The notes: generated by a model not told the origin, from the sequence alone. A stretch of 64,000 nt of DNA from Chaetoceros tenuissimus (GCA_021927905.1 BLLK01000057.1:1-64000); one strand, 5' to 3'; positions 20,393-33,500 are shown, numbered from the stretch's first letter. Made by a program: numbers and translations.

Positions 20393-23202
20393 TCAATATC
20401 CAGCACACGTAGCTCTACAAGTGTCAGCCATACCCTCCCATGCGCATCTCTCCTCTGGTTTATTCGCAGCAAATGTACAGTAACGAGAGAGCAATTTCTG
20501 CTTTTCAGGACTATAAACCTTGAATCTAGAGTTTGAGTCTTGTTGACTGCAATTAGATACTCCGCAAGTCTTTGCACAATGAGCGGCATTTGCTTCTCCG
20601 TTCACTGAAATAGAGGCGCATCTTTCCTCGATCTTTTCTTCAATTCTACCGACCCATTCGCAAGACTGCATTTTGAATTTTTGTTGACTTTCATTCCATA
20701 CCTTCATTCTTAAAGGAGAATCATTGCAACCATCATCTTCAATATTAGTTGGAGTTGGAGCTGGAGTTGGGGCTTGAGTTGGTGAGACCGGAGTTGGTGA
20801 GGTAGGAGTAGATGATTTCGCATATCCATACTTCACCATTCCAACAAAGCCACTAGTGCCTCTTACGTCACCAATAGTTGTTCCACTGCGTTCTTCTCTC
20901 ACGGTCAAAATTGATATGGTGACATCATTATTTGATTGCGTATTGACATTCGAATCATCATAGCCAACTTTGTAAGTTGGCGATGATCCAGTCATATCAA
21001 TGTAGAAAGCCTGTGTACTACCAGAAGATACATCAACACGACTTGACAAAGGAATCGTAACAAAATCCTCGTCGTCAGATGTGATCGATCCATCAAATAC
21101 CTTCTCCCAATTGTTAAGATTACTTTCGCCAGAGTTTGTTCCTGATCTAGTATAAACTTTTACAGTGTGAGAGGTATTCCCTTCCCAAACGAATGCATCA
21201 ATCTCATGAATGTAAATGTTAGTTGAAGCAGTCACATCAAATGATGTACCATAAGCACCAGAGGAAGTGTTTGCCCCACTCCAATCTGAGGCATCAAGAT
21301 TAGTACAATGATCAGAATTCTGCAAGCAGTCATCACATGTATTACAAAACTCGGAATCGTCGCACAATTCATTACCACAACAATCTGCTTCCCGAACAAT
21401 TTCACAGACATTGCTTGAGCATTGTTCTGAGAAACAGGTTGGCAAAGATGAGCAGTCGTTGTCGCTCGAGCATGACTTGTCTTGGAATTTGATAGTTGTA
21501 CTGACATATTGCACATTGCCAGAAGAGGCTTCAGTTTGAGTGGAGATGACAAGAGTTTTGTCAAGGAAGTAGTTCGCTTTTGTCCATGAAGAACCTGGAG
21601 TTATCTCAGCTACTCTCCAGCTTTGCTCAGAAGTTGCCCCTTGAACAATAACAATCTGATTGATAGCTTCCTCTGCGTCACCATTGATCCCTTCAGCCTT
21701 GTTATACATCAAAAAGTAAGAATTCACCGATGAATCGGAGTTCTTAATTTCAACAACAAGAGTGTCTGATGAAGTGGAGATGCCATAGTCATTCACACCA
21801 ATCAAACGACCGTTGAACTCATCTCCAGCATGCGGATAAATAGTTGTACCACGGTCATCGTACCAACCTAAGCAAATGATGTGATGAGTAAAAGTCATCA
21901 GATAACCGACATTAGTAGAGCAACTCAGTATACGCACCTAGCTCAGCACTCTTTGCTGCATTCCAACATATGGCATGATCATCATTCTCTCCATATCCCA
22001 TATAGCAAGTTTCATCTTCGTATTCGCCGTCTTCACCATAATAATCCTTGCCTCCACTGTGAGCAAGCCCCAAATTATGACCAAACTCATGCATTTGAGT
22101 GCTCACGTTGATAACATGATAATCTCTATATGTCCCATCATCCCCTGGAAAGTCAGCATAAGCTACCCAATCTGTTTCACCATCATCATTCTGAGTGTCT
22201 GGGGGCTTAAGGTTGATCAAAGGAATGAGAGAACCAATCAAAGCAAAAGAAGCAAAGAGAGCAAAATAACAAAATAGAAAAGGCACTTACGACAGCATAA
22301 ACTTTATGATCCACATCATTCATGGCAGAACCGTATTGTGTCTTGATTGCATTTTCAATATCGGTTGCTTGATCAGTATTTTGCAATATACCAGATGTAA
22401 ATGTTACTTCAACAACACCATCTGAATCTTCTGCAAAGTCGAAGCTCGAAGAGGTAGAAGGAGCAAAGATTAACTGGTCAAAAGAGCAAGCCTTTGTTTG
22501 AGAGACCAGAGTAATCATGTTTGATGCCGTGCTAAACAGTTCCTCACTGATCTCAAGTGCAGAATTTGTTAGTTGACTGGTACCAACTTTTACCCGGAAA
22601 ACAATAACACTCCTAGTGCCGGTCTGGTTCACAGCAAGATTTCTTCTCTTTTGTGCTTGGGTATCCTTTGGTTTACGCCATTGCAAAAGTGGAGAGTAAC
22701 AAGTCTTGCTCTTCATGGTTTCAGAACTTGATCTTAGTGCTCGTCCACCAATTCTTTCAACTACTTCAATGACTTCCTTGTGGAACAAAGAACCTGAGAA
22801 AGGGGTAGCACTACTGCTCCTCTCATTGGAAGTGCTTGGGAGTTTTACGCTAGATCCTTCAACTAGTGGGTTCTTGATCCAAAGCTCGGTATGTCCAGTC
22901 TTTTTGGCAGCAGTAAATGCTGAGCGGAAAGACTCATCAGTATCGTTCATACTGAGTTTGATACCATATGCTTCACCGGATGGAGTGTATTCGGGAGCAA
23001 CCACACAAACAAATCTCGATTTTCCAATCACACCATCTTTGATGTCGTCTGTTTTCTGTACAAGTTGGTGCTGCTCAACGACTTTCTCACAGACAATCTC
23101 ATTATTAATTGTTTTTGTGAACTGTGGTATAGTATCGATTACTACTGATTCAACTGTTGTTGCAAGTACAAGGAAGCTCGTGATTGCCTTTGAAAACTTC
23201 AT
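20393..23202 (-). CDS. Secreted gametolysin-type (M11) metalloprotease with ShK-like domain
   Basis: Three exons join in frame: 23202-22291, 22205-21938 and 21867-20393, about 884 residues. The start MKFSKAITSFLVLATTVES is a signal peptide. A propeptide-like region follows. The zinc site is HEFGHNLGLAHSG (HExxHxxGxxH), followed by a Met in CYMGYG that fits the metzincin Met-turn; this is the M11 gametolysin family, which acts on extracellular matrix or cell-wall glycoproteins. After the catalytic domain come a Cys-rich stretch (CSSDNDCSSLPTCFSEQC, a disintegrin-like knottin pattern), a beta-rich region, a Thr/Pro linker and a C-terminal six-Cys module (CEWV, RCAS, CAKTCGVSNC) of the ShK-like type common in diatom secreted proteins. 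The gene lies between two decayed fragments of the upstream CitE gene. Confidence 0.85.
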
Positions 23203-23554
23203 GTTGATAATTTATGAAGTGACTCTGTAATACAGTCTATCGATATTGTCAGTGTATCATCACTACTTCCACCTTCCACCTTCCACCCTTCCCACTTTTA
23301 GATATTTTAGTAATGAAATAGTTTAAAATGTACTGATTTAAAAATTTGAAGAGTTCCTACAAGACTGTCCAGACTAAAATAATAACTGATACGATAAACG
23401 GAGTTAAGAATAGTTTTTCCGATGATTCCATGATCCATCTGGTATTGAATGTACCATGCAGTACCTTCAGAAAAAATGTTTAATAACAATTTTCTTTTTT
23501 TGTACAATCTGTAATGTCATTGATTACAAACATCTGCTCGAGGTAAGGCGAAAG
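23203..23554. other. Intergenic, promoter side of the metalloprotease
   Basis: No gene seen. Near 23262-23297 a short pyrimidine-rich repeat (CTTCCACCTTCCACCTTCCACCC) lies about 65 bases upstream of the metalloprotease ATG. Confidence 0.4.
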
Positions 23555-23915
23555 GGCATTTGGTATGCACATCATCAGAAGTCACTCTCAGATGAATATC
23601 TTATAGCAGACCAATAAAACCAAATGGAAGATATGTGACAAAGAAATTCTATTTTAATTTTGTAAACAAAGAAGGAAAGCACAACCAACTATTTATCGGT
23701 TCTAAATGATGCGGAGGGAAACTTACTATAGTCTATGCTTATAAAGTGTGGTAGAGTGGTGGCATCAATGAATAAAATTTAAGCTTATGAATTGCATATC
23801 TAATTTTCTTCCTGAAGATTGAAGACTTTTAGGAGCAGCATTCGTACTGAGTTTCTTCAGAGAAAGTCACCTCAATATTTTAAAAAACTAAATATCTAGA
23901 TTTCCATCTTTTGAT
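23555..23915 (+). pseudogene. Larger relic of the 3' end of the CitE-like gene
   Basis: Words in the same order as in the CitE gene (19720-19990) recur: GCACATCATCAGAAGTCACTCTCAGAT, ACCAATAAAACCAAATG, GTGACAAAGAAATT, TCGGTTCTAAATGATGC, TATGCTTATAAAGTGTGG, ATGAATAAAATTTAAGCTTATG. Many small indels and stops are present. The decay is further along than in the LRR copies, so this duplication is older. Confidence 0.75.
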
Positions 23916-23947
23916 AACCAAGGAGATAATGCAAAATATCAACTTCT

Positions 23948-24619
23948 TTACAATCCTCTCATCTTCAGCTTCTCCTGACATTTATGAAAACGCTTTGTCA
24001 TTGACTCTGCATTGGTATCTGTTCCAATACAAACTTCATCTTCATTTGGAGGAAGTAAATCATATCCAAATAAACAATAATCCAAAGCATAGTATCGCTG
24101 AATTGCTTCGCGAGTTTCAGGTTTCAAATCCTTGCATTTCTCATGTTGATTTTGTTTGTAGTGATTAGAAGAAGATCCCAATCCTCTATGATTGCAGAGT
24201 CTTCTAGTGTCAGTTTCCTCAATGCCCAAAACAGATTCGATTCTATGAATCCCTTCATCCCATTGCTCGTTACATAAAAAGTTATCAACGTCAACTGCAG
24301 TCTCATTCGCATTCAAAATCCATGTATATTGTGGTCGGAAGTGAACATATGATGTCGACCACTGTTTCTCTTCAAGATATTGCACATACTCATCAACAGA
24401 TTGATCAGTATTTAGACCAAATCCATTGCACATATCGGATGTAAAGTAACGAAATGCACTTATGAAACGGGAACAAGGATGGCGAATACTAGTTGCTGCT
24501 GTGGTAAAGTCAACAATGCCCCTTGTTTCAGCGAAGCTCATCATTTCCACAATAGGATGGTGACCGCGTACTGGAAACCGGAGTCCTGCTTCATGATCAT
24601 TTCTTGCATCATTCATCAA
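23948..24619 (-). CDS. Sulfotransferase-family protein, N-terminally short
   Basis: An open frame (first ATG at 24616) of about 222 residues carries motifs of the Golgi carbohydrate sulfotransferase type: SIRHPCSRFISAFRYF (the FxVRxPxxRxxSxY, 3'-phosphate-binding region) and YVHFRPQYTWILN. Such enzymes move sulfate from PAPS to sugars. The expected upstream 5'-phosphosulfate loop (KTGGTT-like) is absent and no upstream exon is clear, although a possible donor (GAAAAC|GTACGT near 24718) exists. The gene may be a 5'-truncated copy. C-terminal part has conserved-looking cysteines (LCNHRG, DYCLFGYDLL). Neighbours are the CitE relic and the ankyrin-RING gene. Confidence 0.6.
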   Translation of the reverse strand: MMNDARNDHEAGLRFPVRGHHPIVEMMSFAETRGIVDFTTAATSIRHPCSRFISAFRYFTSDMCNGFGLNTDQSVDEYVQYLEEKQWSTSYVHFRPQYTWILNANETAVDVDNFLCNEQWDEGIHRIESVLGIEETDTRRLCNHRGLGSSSNHYKQNQHEKCKDLKPETREAIQRYYALDYCLFGYDLLPPNEDEVCIGTDTNAESMTKRFHKCQEKLKMRGL

Positions 24620-24894
24620 TTCAGAATTTTCAAAGGTTGAACCTCTACTACATCATATTAGAAAGAGAAATAAATGAGTGTCATTCAGAACTTTGAAATG
24701 TAATGTGAATTGCAAACGTACGTTTTCGGAATATGACCTCATTTTCCAAAAATATTTTTTTATCTTCTTTTTGAAATGTCTGAATACTTTTGAAGAAGAT
24801 ACGTAGAAAAGATATTTCGATTGGCATAGACTTTGAATTCAATAATGTTTGATATTTGAACCAACAATCTATCCTATTTTATTACGTATAATAA

Positions 24895-26665
24895 TTACAA
24901 TTCATCTTGCTTTCGTTTGAGTGCATTCTGCAGCTGATCTTTCAACAAATCAATCTCTTTTTTCGAGTCTGAAAGTTGTGCCTGGAGCATTTCTTTGGCA
25001 TCATGTTCTTCTTTTATAGCAATTGCAAGTTTTCCCAACAATGGATCCTTTTTCACATCCCCAATGGAAAATTCTATTCTACAAATAGGACAAGAATTAC
25101 CTCTTTTCTCGTAGGACTGAGTAATGCATCTCTTACAAAAGCGGTGGCAACACTTGGAAATAATATGAACATCGAACAAAGTATCGAAACAGATTGGGCA
25201 TTGTAAGTCGTCCGACAATGCAGGCAGGTTGCCAGTCAATACCTTGGTGGTAATATATTCTCTAAGCTCCTTAGACCATAAAAAATCGGGTGTACTTTCG
25301 TCATTATTTTCAATTTCAAGTATTTCTGGTCCAGCTTTGGACACTAAGTAGAGAATGACTTCTCTATCTGGATCATCTCTATATGAAAAATAATGAAGTA
25401 AGGTATTACCGCCAGATCTCTCTTCGTAGTCATCATCCCGATATTGAAGTAGTTCTTCCCCACCAGTTTCTACGGCAAATTTAATACACTCCAAGTTTGT
25501 TCTGTTGCACCACATGAAATTATGTAAAGCAGGCTGCTTTTCGTTATTTGTTTCAAGAAGCAGTTTCCATCCTCCCCTAGTAAGTAGGAACTCCACTAGA
25601 ATGCGATGCTCTTTGAAATCTGCTTCGTCAAGTTCGTTCACGTCGATGAGCTCTCCAGATTCTTGAATAGGGTCACATGCACAATGTAAACAATTATTGC
25701 CTTCGCCGTCTTTCAAACGCAAGATGCCATCCCCAGCAATGTCTACAATCTTCTCGGCAATATCAATAGGACCATGACGCTTGCAAAAAAGCTGGAATGG
25801 AAGAGCATTCTCTACACTAAAGAAAGTGATACATTTGATTTTTGCTTCTCTGGACTCTTTGATGTCGTGCAAATACTTTCTAATGTTGCCAAAGTGAGAG
25901 CGTCTAATCCAATTGAAAAATTCTTGTGGAGTAACTCCAACATTTGTGAGACTCTCTATGTAATTTTGCACTCGAGGGCTTGGGTCCAATTTTCCAAGAT
26001 GATCAATAATGATCTTCCTTTGCATTTTGTTTGAAAATTCCACAAAACTGTGTCCTTCAATATCTTTCATGTCAAGCAAATCTAGACCACCAACTTTCAA
26101 AAGTAAATTAATTGTTTTTGAGCAATATCCACCCATTCCCAAATACATGTGCAGTGAAGTTCTGTTTCTATGCTTATCTGTAGCTGGTAAATTGACAAGA
26201 TCCTTTCCACCGATGGAAATGAGCAATTCAATGACTTCAAAAGATAGAGGGGAGTAAGATGTGAACCACCGCGGGTCGGCACTTTTCATCAATGCTACTT
26301 GCAGCAATGTGTATCCAGCTAGTTCTGCATGTACGAGCTCATCAACAGATTCAAATGTAATTGTTTCAATGAGACCTTTCATCAAATGAAGCGGAAGACC
26401 GTAGAGAATGGCCGAGCAGATTTCCTTTCCAATAATGACTTTCTTTTCCGCCTTTGATAGAGTTTCATCTGCGAGGAACTGTTCAACATGGTTCCAATTT
26501 TTATCTATTAATGCTTCATGCAGAAACTTTTCTTGATTTTTTCTTGCAATGGTAGAAGCTTGTATTTCTTCAATTCCTTGTTCATCATCATGATCTCTCC
26601 TTTGAAGAGTGGTAGTCGTTTTCTAAACTTCCATTAGAGGATCCAATATTTTGCAGCTCGTTCAT
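24895..26665 (-). CDS. Ankyrin-repeat RING-finger protein (probable E3 ligase), possible frame break
   Basis: The frame from about 26630 to 24895 encodes ankyrin-like repeats (GYTLLQVALMKS, RTSLHMYLGMGGYC, GNNCLHCACDPIQ, GNTLLHYFSYRDD) followed by a C3HC4 RING (CPICFDTLFDVHIISKCCHR, then CKRC, CPICRIEF) and a C-terminal coiled coil. RING proteins of this kind pass ubiquitin from an E2 to a substrate bound by the repeats. The best start is the ATG at 26665 (MNELQNIGSSNG...SSKERS), but it is in a different frame and stops at TGA TGA TGA near 26590; the ankyrin frame reads through there as RRDHDDEQGIEE. A one-base change in this ATCATGATGATG stretch would explain it. Without that, translation would start at MKGL (26382). 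Confidence 0.75.
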
Positions 26666-27252
26666 TTTTCGAAATAGAACCTCCGATATCAAGACACTTC
26701 CTGAAAATGTGTATCTAAATAGGGCACAGAAATGTATCAACTATCACTGTGCTGCCTGTTAGATTTCAATTTTTGTTTCGTTGCACTGCCGCACTGCCGC
26801 TTGTTGTTTGTTGTCTCTCCTGGAATTGAGATTGAAATGGGACTAAAAATCTTGATGAAGGAACGGTCTTCTAACCGCTTTATTTTACTCATTATTAAAA
26901 AATACTTTTCGTCTGCCTTTTTAGAAGTGTCTGTCTGACTGATTAGTCCGCAACTCATGCAATCATCTTGTTGCATATCTAGTAGTATTTGTATACGTTC
27001 ATTGAACTGTGACCAGCACGATCATTTTGTTACTTTGGATAGCATGTTTCCAACAATTGTGGAAGGGAGTTCGTAGTAGACTCAATTGAAAGAAATACTA
27101 CAATAGAGTACTTACATAGAACATGATTGGAAAGATTTCATTTTGATACAATGGCTGGTTTGATACGACTAATCTTTTGAAGATAATTTTTGATACGATT
27201 GATTTCCACAAAAGAATGATTTTCCCTTCTTCTTTTTGTCATAAAAATAAAA
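26666..27252. other. Intergenic between divergent genes
   Basis: No supported gene. Short open frames on both strands around 26732-26976 lack family features. The stretch probably holds the promoters of the ankyrin-RING gene (leftward) and the trypsin gene (rightward). Confidence 0.4.
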
Positions 27253-28314
27253 ATGCAAGAAGTAAACCCAGAACATACATCAAGCAGAAGAAATAAACGC
27301 ATTTGCTATAGTGTTCTTGCGGTTGTGACTACTTATATTGTCATCATGACGATTATTGGATTTGTTAGAGGGAGAGACGTGAAAAATTTACCAGCAGTAG
27401 ATTTATCTCAAAACAATAGTGTACGATTGTTACAATCTGAAGAAGCTGTTGGACCAAGTCTTGTATTGGATGTCACCAATGAAGTAATTAATGGTGACGA
27501 TGTTTCCCTTTACGAATATCCTTGGTTTGTACAGCTAGAAGGTTCTAGAGGTTACTGCTCAGCTTCTCTCATAGCTCCAGAGGTAAGAAGTATAGGAAAT
27601 GTTTCAAATTTTCACCATATTGACAAATACTAATTACATTTTTGTTAGTATGTCTTGACTGCTGCTCATTGTGTGGAACAACAGATTAAGAAAGGAAATC
27701 CAAAACCAATTGACCCTGCGACTCTCACATTGAAAGTGGGATACATGGGCGAGGGATACTTCAAGGAAAAATTCAGTGCAAGTGAGATTTTTATATACAA
27801 GAAATGGAATGGTAATGTTGGCAAAGGTGGAGATATTGCAATTGTAAAAATCAATGGCAAGAGTAGGGTTGCCCCAGCTACTGTGTACCCAAAGTTCATG
27901 TTACGATCAGGATTGTACAATTGGAAAAAATCCGATTTGAAAATTATTGGTTCAGGACTAAATGAAGTTGGTCAAGTCCCGGATATTGTACAAGATCTTG
28001 ATGTGAAGGTAATTAGTCGTTGGACACACGTGAGAAAATATGGATGGCCAAGTTATAGCAAAAATATTGTTGCAGTTGTCGGAGAGAAGAAAAATAGTGG
28101 GGCTTGTAGTGGCGACTCCGGTGGTCCTCTATTTGATCCAAGGGCCAATGCTATTCATGGTGTATTGAGCTATGTCAAAGCAACAAAGGATGGTTCTTGT
28201 CACCCGAAGTATCCAAGTTATTACACCATGACCGAGAAATATATCGACTTTATCATGGATCATATTTGTAAATCTGCAAGCTCAAAGGATTTGACAGTTT
28301 GCTTGAGCCCATGA
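27253..28314 (+). CDS. Trypsin-like serine protease, type II membrane protein
   Basis: Two exons, 27253-27582 (donor GTAAGAAG) and 27649-28314 (acceptor TTGTTAG), about 331 residues. A short cytosolic tail is followed by one membrane helix (YSVLAVVTTYIVIMTIIGFV, residues ~19-38). The S1 domain opens after a possible activation site (NEVINGDDVSLYEYPWFVQL) and shows the triad: TAAHC (His), GGDIAIVKI (Asp) and GACSGDSGGPL (Ser). Peptidase S1 enzymes cut proteins, here probably outside the cell or in the endomembrane lumen. The intron falls just before the His motif. Asp six residues before the active Ser is not present (KNSGACSGDSGG), so cleavage after Lys/Arg is not assured. Confidence 0.85.
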
Positions 28315-28471
28315 AAAGCTTGATTGAAAATGTTCAGCTTCGAGACTTTAAAAACTCGATAAATTATTAAAATTAACAAGTTCCATATATATCTGTGGGT
28401 ATCCTGTAATTCATGTTTAGAAAGTTTAGGAGAGGTGGTAAGGTGGTATCCCATAAGTAATAGATAGTTGC

Positions 28472-30170
28472 TCATTGCACATCTTCCACTTTTTTTTCAT
28501 CCTCGACTTCATTCCCATCCATATCCTCAATGAGGTTTCCCATTGCATTATACCAAGATTCACCAGTATTATTTCGGAACTTGCCTTTTGGATCTATGGT
28601 TTGCATGAGCGCAATAAACTCATACATTTTTGGAAACTGTTTCATAGCATATCCTGCATCGGTATGATCCAGTCCTTTAGCCCAATGCTTTCGAAAGCCA
28701 ATCGGCTTCAACGTCTTTTCAATATCACCGAAGAACTCTGTCGCAACATCTGCCTTTGCTTGGAAGTCAATCCACATTGCATCTCGACCCTGACAGCAGC
28801 TCATCATTGCATCGTCTTGCTCTAGGATGGACATTGTTGTAAATATAGTATAAAAGCTGAATGAGACTTTCTTTTATAGAAATGTAGAGCAAATAATTTC
28901 AATGGCGAGTACTTACCTGTCGCACGAATCTCTAAGTTGTAGTATGGAACTCTATTCTCTTCGCAATAAGACATGACACTGGTCAATACTTCCACATTCT
29001 TTTTAAAATCAAAATTGAACTCAATATCAGCATGTGGAATACCATTGTTGCGCTCCTTACATAAAATATGGTTGTATTGTCCAACATAATGATTCAATCT
29101 TTCAAGTTGAGATTCGAGGACCTGAGAAAGGACATCATCTGCCCCCTCATACTCTCCCAAGTCGCAAAGGATAAGGTATTCCTCGAGCATCACCTTTTCA
29201 GCTTTATTTCTAAAATTGCAGTAGCCTGGATAGTTCACTGCCCCTCTCGCAATTGCATCATCTCTCGACGAGACAGGATTTGCAGTCCAGAAAGTAACCT
29301 TCTTTATACTTGGATAAATGACGACCCTGCAATATTTGTTCGACTCCATGACATCCTGGAAGCTCTTGATGAAATCGTCATCAAAGTCTACTGCAATCAT
29401 ACGAGCCTCCAAAATTTGAAGTGGTACAGCCTGGACCTCCATTTCAGTGACAACACCAAACACTCCCATGCTTGGGGCTAAGGCTGAGAAGAGTTTTGGT
29501 TCAGACTCCTTTGAAACTACGATTGTCTCGCAGTTAGGTGTGATCAGAGTGTATTCAGTTACAAATGCATGCAAGGATGGCACCGTCAAAGACCTATTTG
29601 TGATAGAATCAAGAACAAAATGAGATAAGGCCCAATGTATGAAGAGATGGGAAAGCACATAAAAGAAATCACAAAATTGGACAATCCAACATACCCTCCA
29701 TGCGTTCCTGTCATAACAGCTCCGCTAATTGTCTGCCAGTCGATGGTGCCCAAGGTTCCAACTGCCAAGTCGTACTTCGCGAGCTCTGTACAAAGGTCAT
29801 GAATCCTTACTCCAGATTCGCATCTCACGCGTTTCGTATCAACATCCACCCCTAAGATCTTGTCCATTTTGGTCATGCTCATAATAATACCTTCTGACGC
29901 AATTAGAGGAGCGCAGGAATGCATAGCGCCAGCACATCTGATCTTATCATTGTTCTCTATCAAGTCGATGATTTCTACCTTGGTGGTTGGGTATCTTACT
30001 AGTTTATCTTCCTCCACATGCACAGTCTCTGCCCAGTTGCTTAAAAGGCTCGATTTTGTAGATACATCAAGATTGATTGCCTTTGTGTTTACAGGAAGAG
30101 TGTCTTCCGCTTTCAATAGATGCTCACTTTCATCAATGTTGATCGCAAAGTTCGATGATGAAGAAGACAT
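28472..30170 (-). CDS. FAD-linked aldonolactone oxidase (gulonolactone/arabinonolactone oxidase type)
   Basis: Three exons join in frame: 30170-29695, 29593-28917 and 28821-28472, about 500 residues. The N-terminal VAO-type FAD domain shows RYPTTKVEIIDLI, the flavin-binding CAGAMHSCAPL and GTLGTIDWQTISGAVMTGTHGG. The C-terminal ALO domain ends with the conserved IGFRKHWAKGL, PKMYEFIALMQTIDPKGKF. Members oxidise L-gulono- or L-galactono-1,4-lactone to ascorbate or close analogues; in photosynthetic stramenopiles this would be the last step of vitamin C synthesis, but the exact lactone is not readable. There is no signal peptide. The His of MHS is the usual covalent flavin site. It is transcribed divergently from the propeller-MFS gene. 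Confidence 0.8.
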
Positions 30171-30596
30171 GATGAAAGATTGCTTTACTTTTGTACTTTA
30201 TGCTATTTATGACAATTTTGTGTTAAGTTTTTGAGAATAGAAGTTGAAGTTGAAAAGCGTATGTGGTAAAGAAGGAAACCTAAGGTTGAAGTATTGACAA
30301 ACGTATCATTGGTTCATCCCTGTAGACATGAGGGAAATGACATCAAAGGGAGTTATGGTAACTCGCGTTTTGTTTAATCCAACTACAATGAAGTATCAGT
30401 TACCGTAACCCCGAAAGATGACTTAAAACCTGTTTCGTTTGTTCACAGGGCCATTAAAAATGCGTACGCATGCATTGGGACTTGTTGAACACGCACGTAT
30501 GTGATACAATTTCTTTCCCATACCTTTGTAATACAGTACTGAAGTTCGGAATCAAACAATTATATCGAAACAAATCAAAAACGTACACCTGTACCT
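30171..30596. other. Bidirectional promoter region
   Basis: Spacer between the divergent oxidase (start 30170) and propeller-MFS gene (start 30597). No gene seen. A perfect TGCGTACGCA palindrome lies at 30461-30470. Confidence 0.4.
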
Positions 30597-33500
30597 ATGG
30601 CGATGAAGAAGCTTTGCACTTGTTACATATCAGTATGTATTCTTGCATTCATTGCAATTTCAGCTGTAGGGAACGGACTAGATGGTGCACAAGGAGAAGT
30701 TAAGTCACTGAATCTCCATGCGACTGCATTTCAAGAAAGCCCCAATTCCTTCGACTTTTATGGAATTGGTGGAATCGCTTATGATAACTCTTCTGGACTT
30801 TGGATTGGAATTAACGAAGGAAACCCTGGAGTAAGTTGTGCAAGCTACTTTATATAGTAGATTTTACATTATGTATTACCACCTCTAATAGTGATGACTT
30901 GATACTATCTTTTCTTTACCGCTTAGGCTGGCCTCCAAAAGGAAGTTGAAAAGCCACGTATCTATAGCTTTCGACCAAATTGGGGTTCATCATCCACAAA
31001 TGAAGACTCCTCGCCGAGGGGTACCATTGACATTTTGTCTAGCCATGAAATTAATCCTGGAGATGGCTTAAAATGTGAAGGAATTGCGAAAGTACCAAAG
31101 TGCGAGAGTGCTGCATTTGAAACAGAAGAATACTGGTTGGTATCAGAATCTAATTCAAATACGGAAAAGACAAACTCTTACTTCTCCAAGAGATTTGGGC
31201 ATGTAGATCTTAATACATTCGTTCCTGGCTCTCGCAGAGATTCTCGATTTGTACGTGTTTCCTCTAATGGGACATTGCTAGAAGAAATCGCATTACCCAA
31301 ATGGATGCTATGGGATGGAGTTTATGATTGGGATCCATGGTAAGTACTCAACCATTTCACCATCTTATTTGGAATCAACTCTATTACTAACCCGCTCATA
31401 ACTTTGTAACTTTATTGTATCTGATCGTCATAGGAAATGCTATGGGAATCGTGTATTGAAAGGGTTGCATTCTCTCACCCTCCTAGAGGCATCGGAGGAA
31501 AATGAAGTAGACACTACTCAACTAATTATGATGAACCAGCTAGCATTATATCAAGACGGACCAGAACCAACAATTTTCGAAGGAAGCCATATTAGAATCA
31601 TGTTCTGGGACGTTGTCTCAAGTAATGATGGTGATAATCAAAGTTGCACCCAACATGTAAAGTATTCTCGGTCTTACAGGTATCAAACTAGTCGCATGAT
31701 TATAGATACATTCCAGAAAGGGGCAAGGCATGTCCGAGGAGTATTCGGTGTCTTGGCAATTTCATCCACGGAATTCCTAATCACGGAGACTGAACTTTTA
31801 GAAGGATTTGGTATCGTCAAGTTTATCTCTGATGTTTTTTATGTTAAAATCGATTCTGCGAACGATACAGTCGACCATTGTGACTCTCTAGTGGATTGTG
31901 AGGAGATAAGTATTCCAATGAAAAGACACCTACTAAGGCGTCATCATCCATATGAAATGTCTTCTCTTGCTTGGGGACCAAAAGTGGAAAAGAATGGTGT
32001 GTTGCTTCCTACTGTAGCTATGAGTTTCGAGGACGATGATGTGGTTGGTATTCTGATGGAACTGTACACTCTGAATATTACTAATTTGGCCTTTGAGCCG
32101 ATTTGGGAAAACAATATAGATTCATCAAAGTTTGTACTACAAAGAGTGTCAGTCCTCTCCGCAGTATGTCTTTTATTTGCTGCTGGTATCATTTTGCAGT
32201 ATTGTTGGATAAGGAAGCAAGGTATGAAAGAACAAACTAATCAATCCATTGCAAGCCACGATGGTAATGTTACTCGAAGAAGGCTGAAGTACAATGACTA
32301 TGTACTTGGATCAGCGATAGCCAACTCTACGTTATTAGGAGGGGTTGTCTTTGGATTTCCTGGTTTAGTTCTAATACTGCGTAGAGAAGGTGTCTTCGCC
32401 GAAGTTTGCTCTTGTGGAGTCTTTTGTGCCGGTCAACAGGAGAAACTATCCATCATCTCTACAATAGGGTTTGCATCTGCTATATCTTCTCGGCTTTTTG
32501 CAGGTATATTTCTTGATCATTTTGGTCCAAAGTTAACTGCCCTTTGCTCAGGAATTGTATCTAGTGCAGGTCTGATCTATTTAGCTATGGCAGAAGACGT
32601 ATCGCAAATCACAAGCAGAATCACAGGTGGCTGGATACTTCTTGCAGTTGGCGGATCTGCTATGCATCTCACTAGTTTCCATGTCACCAATCTTCGATGC
32701 ACTAAAGCAGATAAAAGAAAATCATCATTGCATGTTTCAGCTGGTTTTGGAGCTGGGTCTTTAGTTTTACCTATTTTGCAGGTTGTAAACCAGTATGGCG
32801 ATGTAAAGCTCCAGACTATATGTCAATTCTATGCAGCTGTTGCTATCTTCCTTACCGTCAACAGTTTCCTTATACAGCCATGGAGAGCTTGGAATTCTTT
32901 AGGTAGTCAGGCAGAATGTGACTTCAATTTCCTCAAATCATCATGGTGGCCCAAAAAAGAATTACACAAAAAGAAGACCTTGACCGCTTTGAAGAATACC
33001 AATGACCAAAAGTTCCCACCGTTGAAAGAAGCACTGAAAAGTTTTGCATTCTGGGGAGAATGCTTCTGGTTTTCGTCACAACTCTTTTTGCTAACTTACT
33101 ATTTGTCCACAATCAATCAGATTCTGTTTGCACTTGGTGACGCAAAGGTGAATCAAAATGTAGATAGTCTTCTGAACAACATGTATACAAGAGCTAGTAT
33201 TTTCTTTAACGGCTTTGGTTTCCTTTGGAGCCCAATTGTCGGGTATGTGATGAAGACAAGGTCAATATACTTTAGAGTGTATCTTGAGATAGCAATGGCT
33301 TTTGTAATGTCATTAATGCTCACGGTGCCTAATCTTGAGCTACAAGTTATGGTATTTTTGTTGCAGGCACTCGTCAGATTGCAAGTTTTCTCTAATCATT
33401 TTGCATATATTGCAGAGCGCTTTGGATTTCGCCATTTCGGATTGCTCAACGGGATTTCATCTCTAATCGCAGGCATGTTTGGTTTGCTTGGATATATGCT

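Noticed and set aside
26732-26976. Overlapping frames on both strands in the promoter spacer
   Set aside because: No start context, motif or family resemblance; probably chance.
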